Shown here: positions 52,888 to 62,971 of the stretch, one piece after another
Numbering within the stretch: the first letter of the stretch is position 1
Layout of the letters: each line of letters opens with the position of its first letter
NCBI GenBank assembly: GCA_023376005.1
Contig: CM042152.1
Span: 70,793,571-70,857,570, forward strand
DNA: 64,000 nt
Origin: Doryteuthis pealeii
Lineage: Eukaryota > Mollusca > Cephalopoda > Myopsida > Loliginidae
Reading direction: 5' to 3'
Position numbers and translations under genes: made by a program
Notes under the pieces: generated by a model
The model's database searches: none
Seen by the model: only the letters and a program-made list of their open reading frames with translations
What the model was told of the DNA's origin: nothing

Positions 52888-53160
52888 GTATTTACCCAAC
52901 CCTTCCTTACGAGCAGGATGCGACATAAGGTCAATTTTCAAGTGGAATTTAGCAGACTTGAATTCAGAGTTTTCCTTCTCCTAATGGCCAAACCAAGGTT
53001 AAAATGTCCTGTCTGCTTTACAATTTACCCATAGCTGGCGGGGGAATAAATGGATTCGTAACTTTACCAATGGCATTAGTGCCGTATGAAATGCAAACAA
53101 CCTTGTCCAAGATTTGAACTCGCCTCGCCGTGTCCATTTCCAACGATGATCACCATTTCC
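52888..53160 (-). repeat. SINE family A, near full length
   Basis: 3' end, body and B box present; A box decayed to GAAATGGTGATC. Confidence 0.8.
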
Positions 53161-53301
53161 CGATGAGTGTCTAACTTAACTAAATAGAAAATAATTGAAT
53201 GAATATAAATTTTCTTTGGCACTGAAGAAAACGAAAGAAAGAAAAACAACTACAGAAAGCCACAGAATTCGAAATTAAGCAAATTACTATTATTAGTAAG
53301 G

Positions 53302-53580
53302 AGTCAGTTTAGTTCAGTCGGTAGAGCATCCACCTAGAAATCGTAAGGTTTCGGGTTCGATACCGGTCCCCGACAACTTGGGTAGCATAGATTGGGTAAT
53401 CTGATCTGGGCAGCATAGATTGGGTAATCATCTGTGCGGTAAAGCATCCGAGGGCTTACGGTAAGTGTGGCGCTCCACCTCGGTAAAACAATCTTCCTGG
53501 TCTAGCGCTAGCGAAAAGGGGATAGACTCCCTCGCAGTTCGGCTGATACTGAAAATAGGCCACTCCGCAAACTTTACTAA
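53302..53580 (+). repeat. SINE family B, best copy
   Basis: TTTAGTTCAGTCGGTAGAGC (A box) and GGGTTCGATACCGG (B box) resemble a lysine/arginine-type tRNA. Includes an internal 30-bp duplication of TAGATTGGGTAATC. Ends CGCAAACTTTACT. Confidence 0.85.
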
Positions 53581-53589
53581 CTATTATTA

Positions 53590-54050
53590 AACAAAAGTTT
53601 TAACCACGAAAGATGCCACGAAAGTCCCCGAAGAGAAATAAAGTCATTTGTTTATGAACTTGGGTAATCTGAAATGTTCGATAAAGCATCTGGGGACTGA
53701 CGGTATGTGTGGCACTCCCTCTCAGACGCAAAAACAATCTCCCTGGTTTAGCGCTAATGACAAAATATTTAACCTCGAAAGATGCCACGAACGTACCGAA
53801 AGAGAAATAAGGTAATTTTTTTGTGAACTCGGATAATCTGATCTGGCGGTAAAGCTGACGGTAAGTGTGGCGTTCCACATCAGTAAAACAATCTCCCTGG
53901 TCTAGCGCTAGCGAAAAGGGGATAGACTCCCTCGCTGTACAACTGGTACCGACAATAGGCTACTCTGCAAACTTCACTTACTGCCATTAAACAAAAGATG
54001 CAACCACGAATGTTCCCGAGAAGAGAAATAAGGTCATTTGTTTATGAGTG
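53590..54050 (+). repeat. Tandem module: 60-bp block plus truncated SINE B
   Basis: The block GAAAGATGCCACGAA...GAGAAATAAGGTCATTT occurs at about 53606, 53778 and 54003. The first two are followed by headless SINE B pieces (53660-53765, 53830-53975). Confidence 0.8.
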
Positions 54051-54548
54051 CTTGAAGATATTACGGGGGGGGGGAGAGAGAGAAGAGGACAAAGATGGGT
54101 ATTATGAAAAAGAAATTCTGGACGATGAGAAGAGTGAAGAAGGCTTGGCTGAGAGAGCAAAGCAGCGGAAGTCGTCAAAGAGGCTGAGGAGAGAGATGTG
54201 TGCACAATAATGTCAACAGGAAATTAATCACGCTGATATCACATTTCAACGAGGGAACCAATCAAAAAGCAAAACGTCAAGTTTTTCTTTTTTTTTATAA
54301 ATCCAACGAAAACACGGCTTAACACACACACACACGCGCACACATATGCGCATGCGTGAACACGCACTACCGTATACGCTTGAATATATATATATATATA
54401 TCTACTCGTTTGTTTAGTTATATATTTTCCTAAAAATAAAAATGTTTAAGTTTAGGTCTCTGATCGTTTTTGCAGATAGTTACTCTCTGTCGTTTTCTAC
54501 ACTAAAAGTATATTTGAAAGTGCAGGCAATTATCAATTAATGCAAGTC
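54051..54548. other. Unassigned spacer
   Basis: A GA-rich frame at 53998-54210 without motifs; CA and TA runs near 54323 and 54385. Confidence 0.4.
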
Positions 54549-54620
54549 GTCATCATCATCATCATCATCATCATCATCGGGTCGTGCTAACCGCACGTAT
54601 TCCCATAACTCTTTCTCTCT
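54549..54620 (-). repeat. (ATC)n and LINE-type tail
   Basis: Ten ATC units followed by GGGTCGTGCTAACCGCACG. On the minus strand this looks like a short LINE/SINE 3' end with a (GAT)n tail. Confidence 0.5.
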
Positions 54621-54966
54621 CTCACCACCCGTCCCTATAGGCTATCGCTCCTGGCACGTCCTCCTACGACATTCAGTATCCGTACAGAGTTGATCTATAA
54701 TATATTTATTTACCAACCTCTCCGTATGTGTAGGATGCGACACAGGTCAATTTCTTAAGCGGAGTTTAACAGGTTTGAATTCAGAGTTTTCCTTCTCCTA
54801 GACTGGTTACCTAACTATGGTTAAAGAGCCCAGTCTACATTGCTATTTACCCATAGCTGGAGGGAAATTTGGATTCTCTCTCTCTCACCACCCGTCCCTA
54901 TAGGCTATCGCTCCTGGCAGGTCCTCCTACGACATTCAGTATCCATACAGAGTTGATCTATAATAT
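54615..54966. repeat. Direct duplication of a 100-bp segment with partial SINE A
   Basis: CACCACCCGTCCCTATAGGC to GTTGATCTATAATATATTTA occurs at about 54625 and 54888, 263 bp apart. The first copy is followed by a truncated SINE A (54710-54875). Confidence 0.85.
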
Positions 54967-54967
54967 A

Positions 54968-55253
54968 TTTATTTACCAACCCCTCCGCACGAGCAGGATG
55001 CGACACAGGGTCAATTTATTAAAGTTTAACAGGTTTGAATTCAGAGTTTTCCTTCTCCTAGACTGGTTACCTAACCATGGTTAAAGAGCCCAGTCTACAC
55101 TGCTATTTACCCATAGCTGGAGGGAAATTTGGATTCGTACCTTTCCCAGGAGTATTAGCGCCATGTGAAATGCCAACAGCTTCGTCGAGGAATTGAACTC
55201 GGCTCGACGAGTCCATTTCCTACGATTCTAACCATTAGCCCACGCGCCTCCAT
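54968..55253 (-). repeat. SINE family A, full length with 17-bp target duplication
   Basis: Flanked by AGTTGATCTATAATATA at 54951-54967 and 55254-55270. The minus strand begins GGAGGCGCGTGGGCTAATGG (A box), B box GAGTTCAATTCCTCG, and ends CTCGTGCGGAGGGGTTGG. This defines family A at about 286 bp. Confidence 0.9.
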
Positions 55254-55270
55254 AGTTGATCTATAATATA

Positions 55271-55639
55271 AGTCTTTGCTTGTCGGCCTACTCTGGTGTA
55301 TATGGGATTAGGTTAGTTTTGGTTTTATGTGGGTTTAAACTCGTTTCTGATGCATGTGCAGGTTTTTTTTTATTCAAACTCTAAATATATTTGGTTCTTT
55401 CTTCGTGTACGCCGTCAGGCTGAAAGGGAATTAAGGAAGAGAAGAGAAAAGAACAAAGACAAAGATAATTTTAGGGTTAGATTTTATTCGTAGATTCACA
55501 ACTGTCTCTGGGAGATGAGATTTCCCCCAGGACAAGTTAATAGGTATGCACCCAGCGAAGTCCTTGTCTAAAAGAGGAAAATATTCCTTTTTGGTGCCAT
55601 GAATTGTTGGTTTTTCTCTGCGCATGCCCGGAGGCCTCT
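55271..55639. other. Unassigned spacer
   Basis: A 64-codon minus frame (55431-55625) has no motif. Confidence 0.4.
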
Positions 55640-56190
55640 TCCTGTTTAAGGCCTCCAGAGAGTTACTTTTTGTGTCGTTTTTTGAAAAAAAATAATATCT
55701 AATTTAATTTTGTTTTATCTTATTTTGTTTTATTCATTCTTATTTGGTTTTATTATATTTTTGTTTTTTTTAATCCCCATCGGTGTCCATGTGTAAATGA
55801 TCGTGTAGCGTTAGTTTGTATTCGCCGGGTGGAGTTGTCTGCCCCTTTTAGTTTGATGATGCCCGCTAGGGCACGAGTATTTAAGCGCCGGTTTCAAAGC
55901 CTTTCGCTCTCTTTATAGTTTTCAGCAACTACGAGCCACATGGGGTAGATTCTATCTAAACCCTCTCGTGGGGCTCCGCCCCCTTACATTACTGTAAGTT
56001 CTTTACAGCATGGACTATCGCTAGTCTCATGTCTGTACTCTTTTATGTTATACTCTGTATCTTTCATGAATGTGTTTATCTTTATTTGTGTAACTCTGTT
56101 TACCTTATTATGAACGTTGTATCTACTGTTATCCATGTGCTGTGTTATTAAATGTTTGTCTATTAACCTTTGTCGGAGTTATTTGTATTT
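55640..56190 (+). mobile_element. Possible solo LTR
   Basis: TATTTAAG TATA-like box at 55879, GC-richer sequence downstream, and ATTAAA at 56148 followed by GT-rich sequence, about 270 bp apart. This is LTR-like U3-R-U5 spacing. Ends and target duplication not identified. Confidence 0.3.
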
Positions 56191-56224
56191 AAAGCATGTT
56201 GAACATTAAAACTACGTTACAATC

Positions 56225-56402
56225 GCATGAGAACATCACATATGAGTTCGTTCTTACTTCTCCTGCAGTATTCAGTATGTCTTACTTGGATGATTTGAAT
56301 GGTCGTACAGCTGCTTTTTTTGTGGGGTGCTGCCTCCAGCATTTGTTCAAGACAACACGCAACACCATTGTTTACCATCAAGATTATTTTCTCTTTTTCC
56401 AA
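56225..56402 (-). pseudogene. LINE C-terminal fragment (RTE-like family)
   Basis: Minus-strand DNA matches the 3' coding part of the 16.2-19.6 kb LINE (phrases GCAGCACCCCACAAA, CAGCTGTACG, GAGAAGTAAGAACGAACTC against its GAGAAGCAAGACGAGCTC). The open frame contains RRSKNELICDVLM, equivalent to the other copy's DELISDVLLW block. About 59 codons, interrupted at both ends. Confidence 0.65.
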
Positions 56403-56514
56403 GTAGATAGCTAGTTTGAAGTCTATTTGATACTTTAAAAGAAGATCTTATTATTAATATATAACAATGGAATAATAATGAAGTTAGGTTAGCGGAGACA
56501 TGAAGTCAAAGGTG

Positions 56515-56558
56515 CTTGGTAATTGACAGTTTCTCGCCTAAGCGATTTTCAAACCAAG
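56515..56558 (-). ncRNA. Hammerhead variant with U3-A8 core, second family
   Basis: Manual fold, minus strand: stem I CUUGGU/ACCAAG (6 bp perfect); core UUGAAAA (C3 to U, G8 to A, N7 = A); stem II UCGC/GCGA with loop UUAG; GAA; a weak stem III (A-U, C-A mismatch, U-A); triplet AUU. A homologue at 37655-37697 has a perfect stem III. Confidence 0.6.
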
Positions 56559-56871
56559 TGAATATATTTGTTTGTATTTACCTTATATGCTGTTATGCGG
56601 AGCATTATGGGAAGGATTAACCAGTTTAGTCAGGCTGATTCTTGTTTAGTTTGTGGTGCATGCTGGGAAGGCTGTTTTTTGTTGTGTGAGATTTAAGGGT
56701 GAGCGTTCTAATTTACTGTATCAAATTCGTGATATGCTATTTTACTTTACTGTGTCAGATTTGCTATTTTATTTTTACTTCATTGGGTTCAATTTAATTC
56801 CTTTTTGTTTTATTTATATTATTATAAATATATTATTATTATTTACTCCTTTTGAGTTTTCACATCAGTGT

Positions 56872-57605
56872 TAGCTGATGGTCTTTCATTGGAATCTGAG
56901 TGACAGCAAGTCTCCTCATGTCTCCAGGACTCTTCTGAGTATTCTGGCAGATTGCAGTGTTCTGAATGGTTTCAACCCTTCCTCTGATTTCCAAACATTC
57001 CAGACCATTTTCCAATCCTTTTGGGACTGTTCCAAGTGCATCAACTACAATTGGTATCACTTTCACTTTCATGTTCCATAACTTTTTCAGTTCTCTGGCA
57101 AGGTCCAGATATTTGTCTATTTTTTCATTTTCCTTTAGCTTCACCCTGTGATCTGCTGGCACAGCAAAATCCACCAGTTGACAAGTTCTTTCTTTTTTGT
57201 TTATCAACACTAGGTCTGGTCTTCTTACTGGGATAAGGTGATCCGTTTTTATTTCAAAGTCCCAGAGAATTTTATGCGTTTCGTTCTCAAGAACAGATTC
57301 TGGTTTATATATATACCATTTTTTTGCATGGTCAAAATTAATTTTTTGCATAATTCCCAGTGGATCACCTTCCCATCCCAGTCGTGTCTAGTTTTGTATT
57401 CTCGTTGTGCTAGTTTGCTACATTCGCAGAGTATATGGTTTACAGTCTCATCTCTATTCCCGCAAAGTCTACATTTACTATTTTGTTGGGTCCTATCGAT
57501 TTTCACTTTGATGTAGTTTGTCCTTATGGCATTATTTTGTGCAGCAATTATAAGTGATTCCGTTTCCCTTTTGAGGTTTCCTTTTCTTAACCATGTCCAA
57601 GTCTT
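56872..57605 (-). pseudogene. R4/Dong-like LINE C-terminus with restriction-like endonuclease
   Basis: Two minus-strand frames. The first (57249-57605) has a CCHC motif CRLCGNRDETVNHILCEC and then SKLAQREYKTRHDW. The second (56860-57351) has KPESVLENETHKILWDFEI, RRPDLVLINKKERTCQLVDF (PD...D pattern of the restriction-like nuclease) and LDLARELKKLWNMKVKVIPI. A CCHC box followed by this nuclease at the C-terminus defines the R2/R4/Dong type of LINE, which nicks specific targets. A frameshift lies near 57335. The 5' end is truncated and abuts (ATT)n at 57611-57651. The 3' end, ACTGATGTGAAAACTC, abuts AATAAT-rich sequence. Confidence 0.85.
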
Positions 57606-57609
57606 TTCC

Positions 57610-57610
<1 letters not shown>

Positions 57611-57651
<41 letters not shown>
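57611..57651. repeat. (ATT)n microsatellite
   Basis: About 13 ATT units at the 5' side of the R4/Dong-like copy. Confidence 0.95.
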
Positions 57652-57652
<1 letters not shown>

Positions 57653-58127
57653 CTTTCATATTGATTTATTTATCCATATATGTAATTCTTTTATAAAGTT
57701 TTGGGGAATTTAATTCAATCTTTTGATCAACGATGTTAATTTACTCTGTGGGTCCAGCAGCCGAAGCTCACTGTTGATGAGTGATAGATGAGTATCAATA
57801 ATGTTGAAATGTAATCAAAATAAGGTGCTGATGATTTGCGTTGCCAATTCAAACAGCATTAAATGAACAGAGAGTACAAGGGAAAGCGTTAACCCATGTA
57901 TAATGAGTACACTTTAATGTCTTGGCTAAAAAAAAAAAGTTTGGGTGGGGTGGGGTGGGGGTAGATGCGCATGATGTTAATGTCAAAACACGCAGTATGC
58001 AATATAATAAAACGGTAATAGAAAAATCTTCTGTTTGACTTTAACCTAAATTGACTTTGGTTGTGTCGACTTGAACCGGATGAATTATTTACTGTGACAA
58101 CCGTAAGGTCAATATACTTACATTAAT
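57652..58127. other. Unassigned spacer
   Basis: Contains GGTCCAGCAGCCGAAGCTC (57755), a fragment of the GC-rich repeat at 37.9 kb, and a GGGGT run near 57945. Confidence 0.45.
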
Positions 58128-58370
58128 AATGTTGGTTGGTTGGTTGGTTGGTTTTACGACATGTCAACCCTTGTTGGATTATGTTATCCCGAAGACATTT
58201 TGTTTGATTCATTCTTGTTGGGTATTCAATGCTTTTTTTAAACTGTTTTTTTTTAAATACATTTCTAATACTCATTTTTTTTATCTATTTAACCCATACC
58301 TTAACAGGTACTGTCACTCCGAGTCAGTGTGGACCTGGGAGTAATGGTGATTTAGAGGTACTCAACAAAA
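58128..58370 (-). repeat. LINE 3' tail and UTR, minus strand
   Basis: (GGTT)n, then TACGACATGTCAACCC, then the UTR phrase ACTCCGAGTCAGTGTGGACC. Confidence 0.7.
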
Positions 58371-58439
58371 TTTTACAATTAAAATATTCATAGAAAGAGC
58401 CTTGAAATTCTACTTTAAAATGTGCAGCATTAGTAAATC

Positions 58440-58720
58440 TCTAAAGTAAACAAATCAATACACCACGGTTTCCCCACTCTACCCAGTTCCAGTTCTGGGG
58501 GTTTGGGGAATGTGGAGCACCCCCTCATCACTATTGCTCCTTGGTCCACTCTGACTCGGAGTGGTAGTGCCTGATAGGGTTCCATCTATGGTTTAAGTAG
58601 AAAAATGTGTTTAAAAAAAGATTGAGTATCCGTTTAGAATGAATTTATCTCAAAACTTTATCGGTATTAAAAGACCCACTGAGGTTGATATGCCGTAAAA
58701 CAAAACAAACCAAACCAAAC
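58440..58720 (+). repeat. LINE 3' UTR and tail, plus strand
   Basis: GGGGAATGTGGAGCACCCCC, CACTCTGACTCGGAGTGG, GGTTGATATGCCGTAAAAC and (CAAAC)n. Opposite orientation to its left neighbour. Confidence 0.7.
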
Positions 58721-58725
58721 CCCCT

Positions 58726-58757
58726 CTACCCAGACGGCTCTGGGTAGCCGCTTCTAG
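58726..58757 (+). mobile_element. Helitron-like 3' terminus
   Basis: Perfect 9-bp hairpin CTACCCAGA/TCTGGGTAG with loop CGGC, then CCGCTT and CTAG followed by T. It lies immediately after a LINE tail, so only the last 30 bp remain recognisable. Confidence 0.5.
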
Positions 58758-59175
58758 TTTATTAATAAAACTTGATTTTTGTTTTGTCTAGTGATTGAAC
58801 TGTTAGAGTGACGGTAACACGTCGAGGATGAATTATAATTTTTGGGGGTTTTGTTGCTGTTGTTATTGTTTGTTAGGAAATTACCGAAGTGTAACTTGTT
58901 CTGGCTTTTATCAGATTCGCGCCATTTTCTTGATCAAAGAAGCGATGATAATTAAAGCTAATTTACAAAGTGTTTTCCGACCTGAATCGGGGTTAATATT
59001 TATTGTAGTTTTGAAAATGGCGTATTTACGTAAGCTGAAAGGAGAAAAAATAAATTATACGATGTGTTTATACTGATAAATTAAAGACATTCGTTTTCTT
59101 GAGCGAAAATATTAACTTTATTTTTATCAAAATTCAATGACTTCATCGCCACATCGTCCGCAGTCCCTCACCATT
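58758..59175. other. Unassigned spacer
   Basis: An 82-codon frame (58828-59076) without motif. Confidence 0.4.
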
Positions 59176-59592
59176 TTAATAAGTAAAGTCGTCGGGATGG
59201 CATAACGTCGGTATCAGCCAGACAACAAGGGAGTCTATCCTCTTTTCACGAGCGCTAGACCAAGAATATTGATCTGGTTGGTTGGTTGGTTGTTGGTTGG
59301 ATTTTACGGCATGTCAACCCTTGTTGGGTTATTTTACGCCGAAGATATTTTTTATTCATTCTTGTTGGGTATTCAATTATTTTTTCAAAAGTTTTTTAAA
59401 CACTTTAAATACTCATTTTTTATCTATCAAACCCTGAATTGTTTGGGCGTCTGAGGTAGAGCGCCAAACCTACCATCAGCTCCTTACTTTACCGCACAGA
59501 TCCTTGTGCTACTCATACACTGAGTTGGCCAGAGCCGGTATCGAACCAAGAACCTTGTAGAACCTTGACTAAGCTAAACCGGCCTTTAATGT
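59176..59592 (-). repeat. SINE family B split by a LINE tail
   Basis: Right part carries the head (minus: GGTTCGATACCGGC) and front body; left part carries the 3' body. Between them, 59265-59445 is a (GGTT)n LINE tail with TTTACGGCATGTCAACCC. Confidence 0.85.
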
Positions 59593-59639
59593 ATGACCTT
59601 TATTTTCCTGTTTTTTGTTTAAACTGAAAGTTGAGGGGG

Positions 59640-59712
59640 GTATACCCGTGGCCCAGTAGCCAACGTGCTGGACTCGTAGTCAGCGAGTTCCAAATCCAGT
59701 GGCGCTATAACG
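59640..59712 (+). repeat. tRNA-like SINE head, family D
   Basis: CCGTGGCCCAGTAGCCAACG and CAGCGAGTTCCAAATCC are A- and B-box-like. A related copy lies at 61372-61465. Confidence 0.5.
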
Positions 59713-60389
59713 TTCATTTTCGAACTGATAACCTATTACAATTCCTTTATTGCCATCTATGATTCAAATCGATCTGTTTGCAAATTATTGGTATGACAAA
59801 AAAGTGATATTTAATCGCAGTCGATTAAAAAAAACATGGATGTAAATAAATATCTAATTTATTTGACCTCAAAGAAGTGGGCCATCTGGTTGTTAACCCG
59901 CTTACAACCAGTTTATCGCTATGTGAGCATAATTCTATACCGATTAAGATGGATACATCCTTCTGGAGTTGAGTCAGATTGATGTCAGGAATCAGATCAG
60001 GGGACAGTGTAAAGTTACGGTCTTATTTCCGGAATCGAGTGATGACATGTTGATGTAGAAATAACAGTTGTATACTAATCTCGTCTTATGTGCTACGTAG
60101 AGAGTTTCGAATCCGGTTGCTGAGCTGATGTTGAGTTCACTGACAAACATGTGCTGTTTGGAGTCTGGAAACCAACTTGGAGTGCTGGGTGTTGTATACT
60201 GGATCATACAATATTCAGTATTCATGAGAATACATGATCTAATATAACCGTTTCCAAACCAAAATAAAAGATGGAAAGAAGAATTGTCATTTTGTGTCAG
60301 AACCAATGATGGTACTGTTATATATCCCTTTACTCGGATATATAAATGAGTTAAATGTCAGGCAATTTAATTATCACGCATACAACAGC
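59713..60389. other. Unassigned region
   Basis: A 104-codon minus frame (59992-60306) with no recognised motif. Confidence 0.4.
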
Positions 60390-60491
60390 ACATAGATAGA
60401 TAGATAGATAGATAGATAGAGAGCGAGAGATAGAGAGAGAGAAGAGGAAGATAATGAATAGAGATAGTAATGAACAGAATGGGATAGACAG

Positions 60492-60565
<74 letters not shown>

Positions 60566-60665
60566 AAGATAATGAATAGAGATAGTAATGAACAGAATGG
60601 GATAGATAGATAGACAGACAGATAGAGAGAGGGGGAGGGGGAGGGGAGAGGGGGAGAAAGAGACA
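60390..60665. repeat. GATA/GA microsatellite, duplicated
   Basis: AGAGGAAGATAATGAATAGA with flanking GATA and GA runs occurs twice, about 118 bp apart. Confidence 0.95.
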
Positions 60666-61119
60666 GGGTATGAGAGATGATGAGGGGTTCTAACTTGTTT
60701 TCTCTGTCTACTTTGTCGGCCGCCATCTTCTCTTGTGGGTTGACTTTTTCATTCTGGTTGGGCTGGTTAACCCCTGTTTTAATGAATTAACAAGAATTTG
60801 TTGTTTTTTCTGTAAATTTTTATTGAACATGCCCAGCCCAAGGATTCAACCGCACGGTGAGGAGTGAAATCTCGGTGAGACAGATTTTCGCGTCCGCTCA
60901 CTCTGATTTTCTAGACGCAACTAAATTAAAACTGTCTCACGCTTCTAATCGCGCGCTTCTTGAGGGTTTAAGTCGAGGTCACCACTAGTCAATCATAACA
61001 GTTATTTTAATCATAACAGTTATTTTAAACTCAATCCCTCCGATTTTGAATTTAACGAACTCTGATTCAAAATTTAACTAGCTACAGTACTTACATAATT
61101 CATTGGCTATCCATGAATT
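60666..61119. other. Unassigned spacer
   Basis: Short direct repeat TCATAACAGTTATTTTAA (twice near 60995-61028); no gene. Confidence 0.45.
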
Positions 61120-61300
61120 TTAACAGAATTAAATTCAGAGTTTTTTCTTCTAGACTGGTTGCCTAACCAAGGTTAAAGAGCCTAGTACCTCCTACAATTT
61201 AGCCATAGCTGGAGGGAGAATAGTTGAATGCATACTTTTCCCAAGGATATTTGAAATGCAAATAAATTCGCCCAGGATTTGAAGTCTGGAAGCCGAGTCC
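61120..61300 (-). repeat. SINE family A, diverged
   Basis: Central body and degenerate B box (minus: ACTTCAAATCCTGGG). Confidence 0.7.
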
Positions 61301-61371
61301 ATCCTTGTAGAATAATAGTAGTAGTACGATCTAACCCATAGTTCCAGGGATGAGAGGGTTCATACCTTTCC

Positions 61372-61465
61372 CCAGGATATTATACCAAAAGCGAACGTAA
61401 CGCGACTCGCTTATTACGATGTTGCGGTCCAGCACGTTAACCACTGCGCTACGGGGACACACACC
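61372..61465 (-). repeat. tRNA-like SINE head, family D
   Basis: Minus: CCGTAGCGCAGTGGTTAACG and GCGAGTCGCGTTACG. Confidence 0.5.
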
Positions 61466-61644
61466 TCAGTATTGGCTTTTTCATTGCAACTTAATTGTTT
61501 ATTGATATACAACACTTTTCATAACTCTTCAAATACAAAACATCAACATTTCAGAGTATAATCTTCGTTTTTGTTTAGACATACGCTTTTCCTTGGTTGG
61601 TAATATTTTTTTATATTTAATATTACAATAATATTAGATCTGTT

Positions 61645-62245
61645 TGGTTTGTTTTATTTTACGGCATATCAACCTCAGTGGGTCATTTAATGCCGATAAA
61701 GTTTTGAAATAAATCAATTCTTAATGGATACTACCATTTTTTTATAAATACATTGTTCTATTTAACCTATAGATGGGACCCTAACAGGTACTACCACTCC
61801 GGGTCAGAGTGGACCAGGGAGCAATGGTGATGAAGGGGTGCTCCACATTCCCCAAACCTCCAAAACTGGAACCTCACCATCAGATAGAGTTTAACGTCAT
61901 TCCCAGGACATGTAGACCCGCAGCCACCGCCTTCTAGCATCCATATGATAAAAAGGGGTTGGGGCTTACCATAAGGGCAATAGGGTTAGGAAAATCATAT
62001 AGGTGCTAGTGCTTGACGTGACCAGCCGATTGATCGGAGGAGGCCTCTCCGACCGCCCGTCTAGCCCAAGATAGGACCAAAGTGGAGTATTGCATGTCAT
62101 TAACTGCTCATCCACCTGGGATCTATCCTTAAGCATCACGGATCGCCACCCACGGCCAACAGGTGGCCCCATTGGGGGAGTCTTACCCCTCTGCAGAGGT
62201 GCAGTCGGTGCATTCTAACGCCCCAGCCGACAGGGCGGAATAATA
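61645..62245 (-). mobile_element. ORF-less LINE derivative: 5' leader joined to 3' tail
   Basis: On the minus strand a GC-rich leader (GTCGGCTGGGGCGTTAGAAT, CCTGTTGGCCGTGGGTGG) leads straight to the 3' UTR shared with 58.1-58.7 kb (GGGGAATGTGGAGCACCCC, CCACTCTGACCCGGAGTGG) and the tail GGTTGATATGCCGTAAAAT. No protein-coding part lies between. Confidence 0.6.
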
Positions 62246-62354
62246 TTAGAGATCAGTAACACCAAGTAATTATTTATTAAAACCCGTTTTGTTAAAACTA
62301 CTATGTAAATTAAACCACACCATATATGATGTAAACCTTTATTTGATAGTGAAA

Positions 62355-62493
62355 TTCGGCTATTATAAATTTATTTCGACCGGCCACTCAATAAATGAAC
62401 CCAGTCTTGTCAGACAGCCTTTACATAAAACCTTTAGGTAAAGACTGGGGTCATTTATTGAGTCGCCGGTCGAAATAAATTTATAATAGCCAG
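62355..62493. repeat. Fold-back with 54-bp arms
   Basis: Arms 62355-62408 and 62440-62493. Only the left arm extends far enough to complete a hammerhead. Confidence 0.9.
62358..62419 (-). ncRNA. Hammerhead with one core mutation (G8 to A)
   Basis: Manual fold, minus strand: stem I GGCUGU/AUAGCC (6 bp, one G-U); core CUGACAA; stem II GACUGG/CCGGUC (one U-G); GAA; stem III AUA/UAU with loop AAUU; triplet AUA. Only G8 deviates. Same stem III as 36974-37065. Confidence 0.6.
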
Positions 62494-62529
62494 AATACGT
62501 TTTGTTAACTTTTTCTTTCGTATTAAAAG

Positions 62530-62531
<2 letters not shown>

Positions 62532-62567
<36 letters not shown>

Positions 62568-62575
62568 CATGTGTG

Positions 62576-62622
<47 letters not shown>
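62532..62622. repeat. (TA)n and (GT)n microsatellites
   Basis: TA about 62535-62562, then GT to about 62620. Confidence 0.95.
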
Positions 62623-62624
<2 letters not shown>

Positions 62625-62865
62625 AACGTAGAGATACACCATCTTTAATGCTTTTCCCTAATCTGGTCTATCGCCTATCTAAATTTCCCACGGGTCTGTA
62701 AGCCTTAGGTAAACATGAGTGAATCAATGCTTGCATTGATAATGTTAGTCTTATTCATATTTGCTCTCTCACATACTTGATCGCATATGCACTTGTGAAA
62801 AGATCTGAAAATATTAACTTATATCTATCAGTTTTACTGAACCTAATTTGTAATCACTCGCTCCT

Positions 62866-62898
<33 letters not shown>

Positions 62899-62970
62899 GT
62901 ACTACTACAACTACTACTACTACTACTACTACTACTACAAATACTACTACTACTACTAATAATAATATTA
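62866..62970. repeat. (AAT)n and (TAC)n microsatellites
   Basis: AATAAT units 62867-62898, then ACTACT-rich, then TAATAATAATA, directly at the 5' end of the next LINE fragment. Confidence 0.95.
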
Positions 62971-62971
62971 C

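Noticed and set aside
60367..60726. 119-aa Ser/Leu-rich minus frame
   Set aside because: Product of GATA and GA microsatellites.
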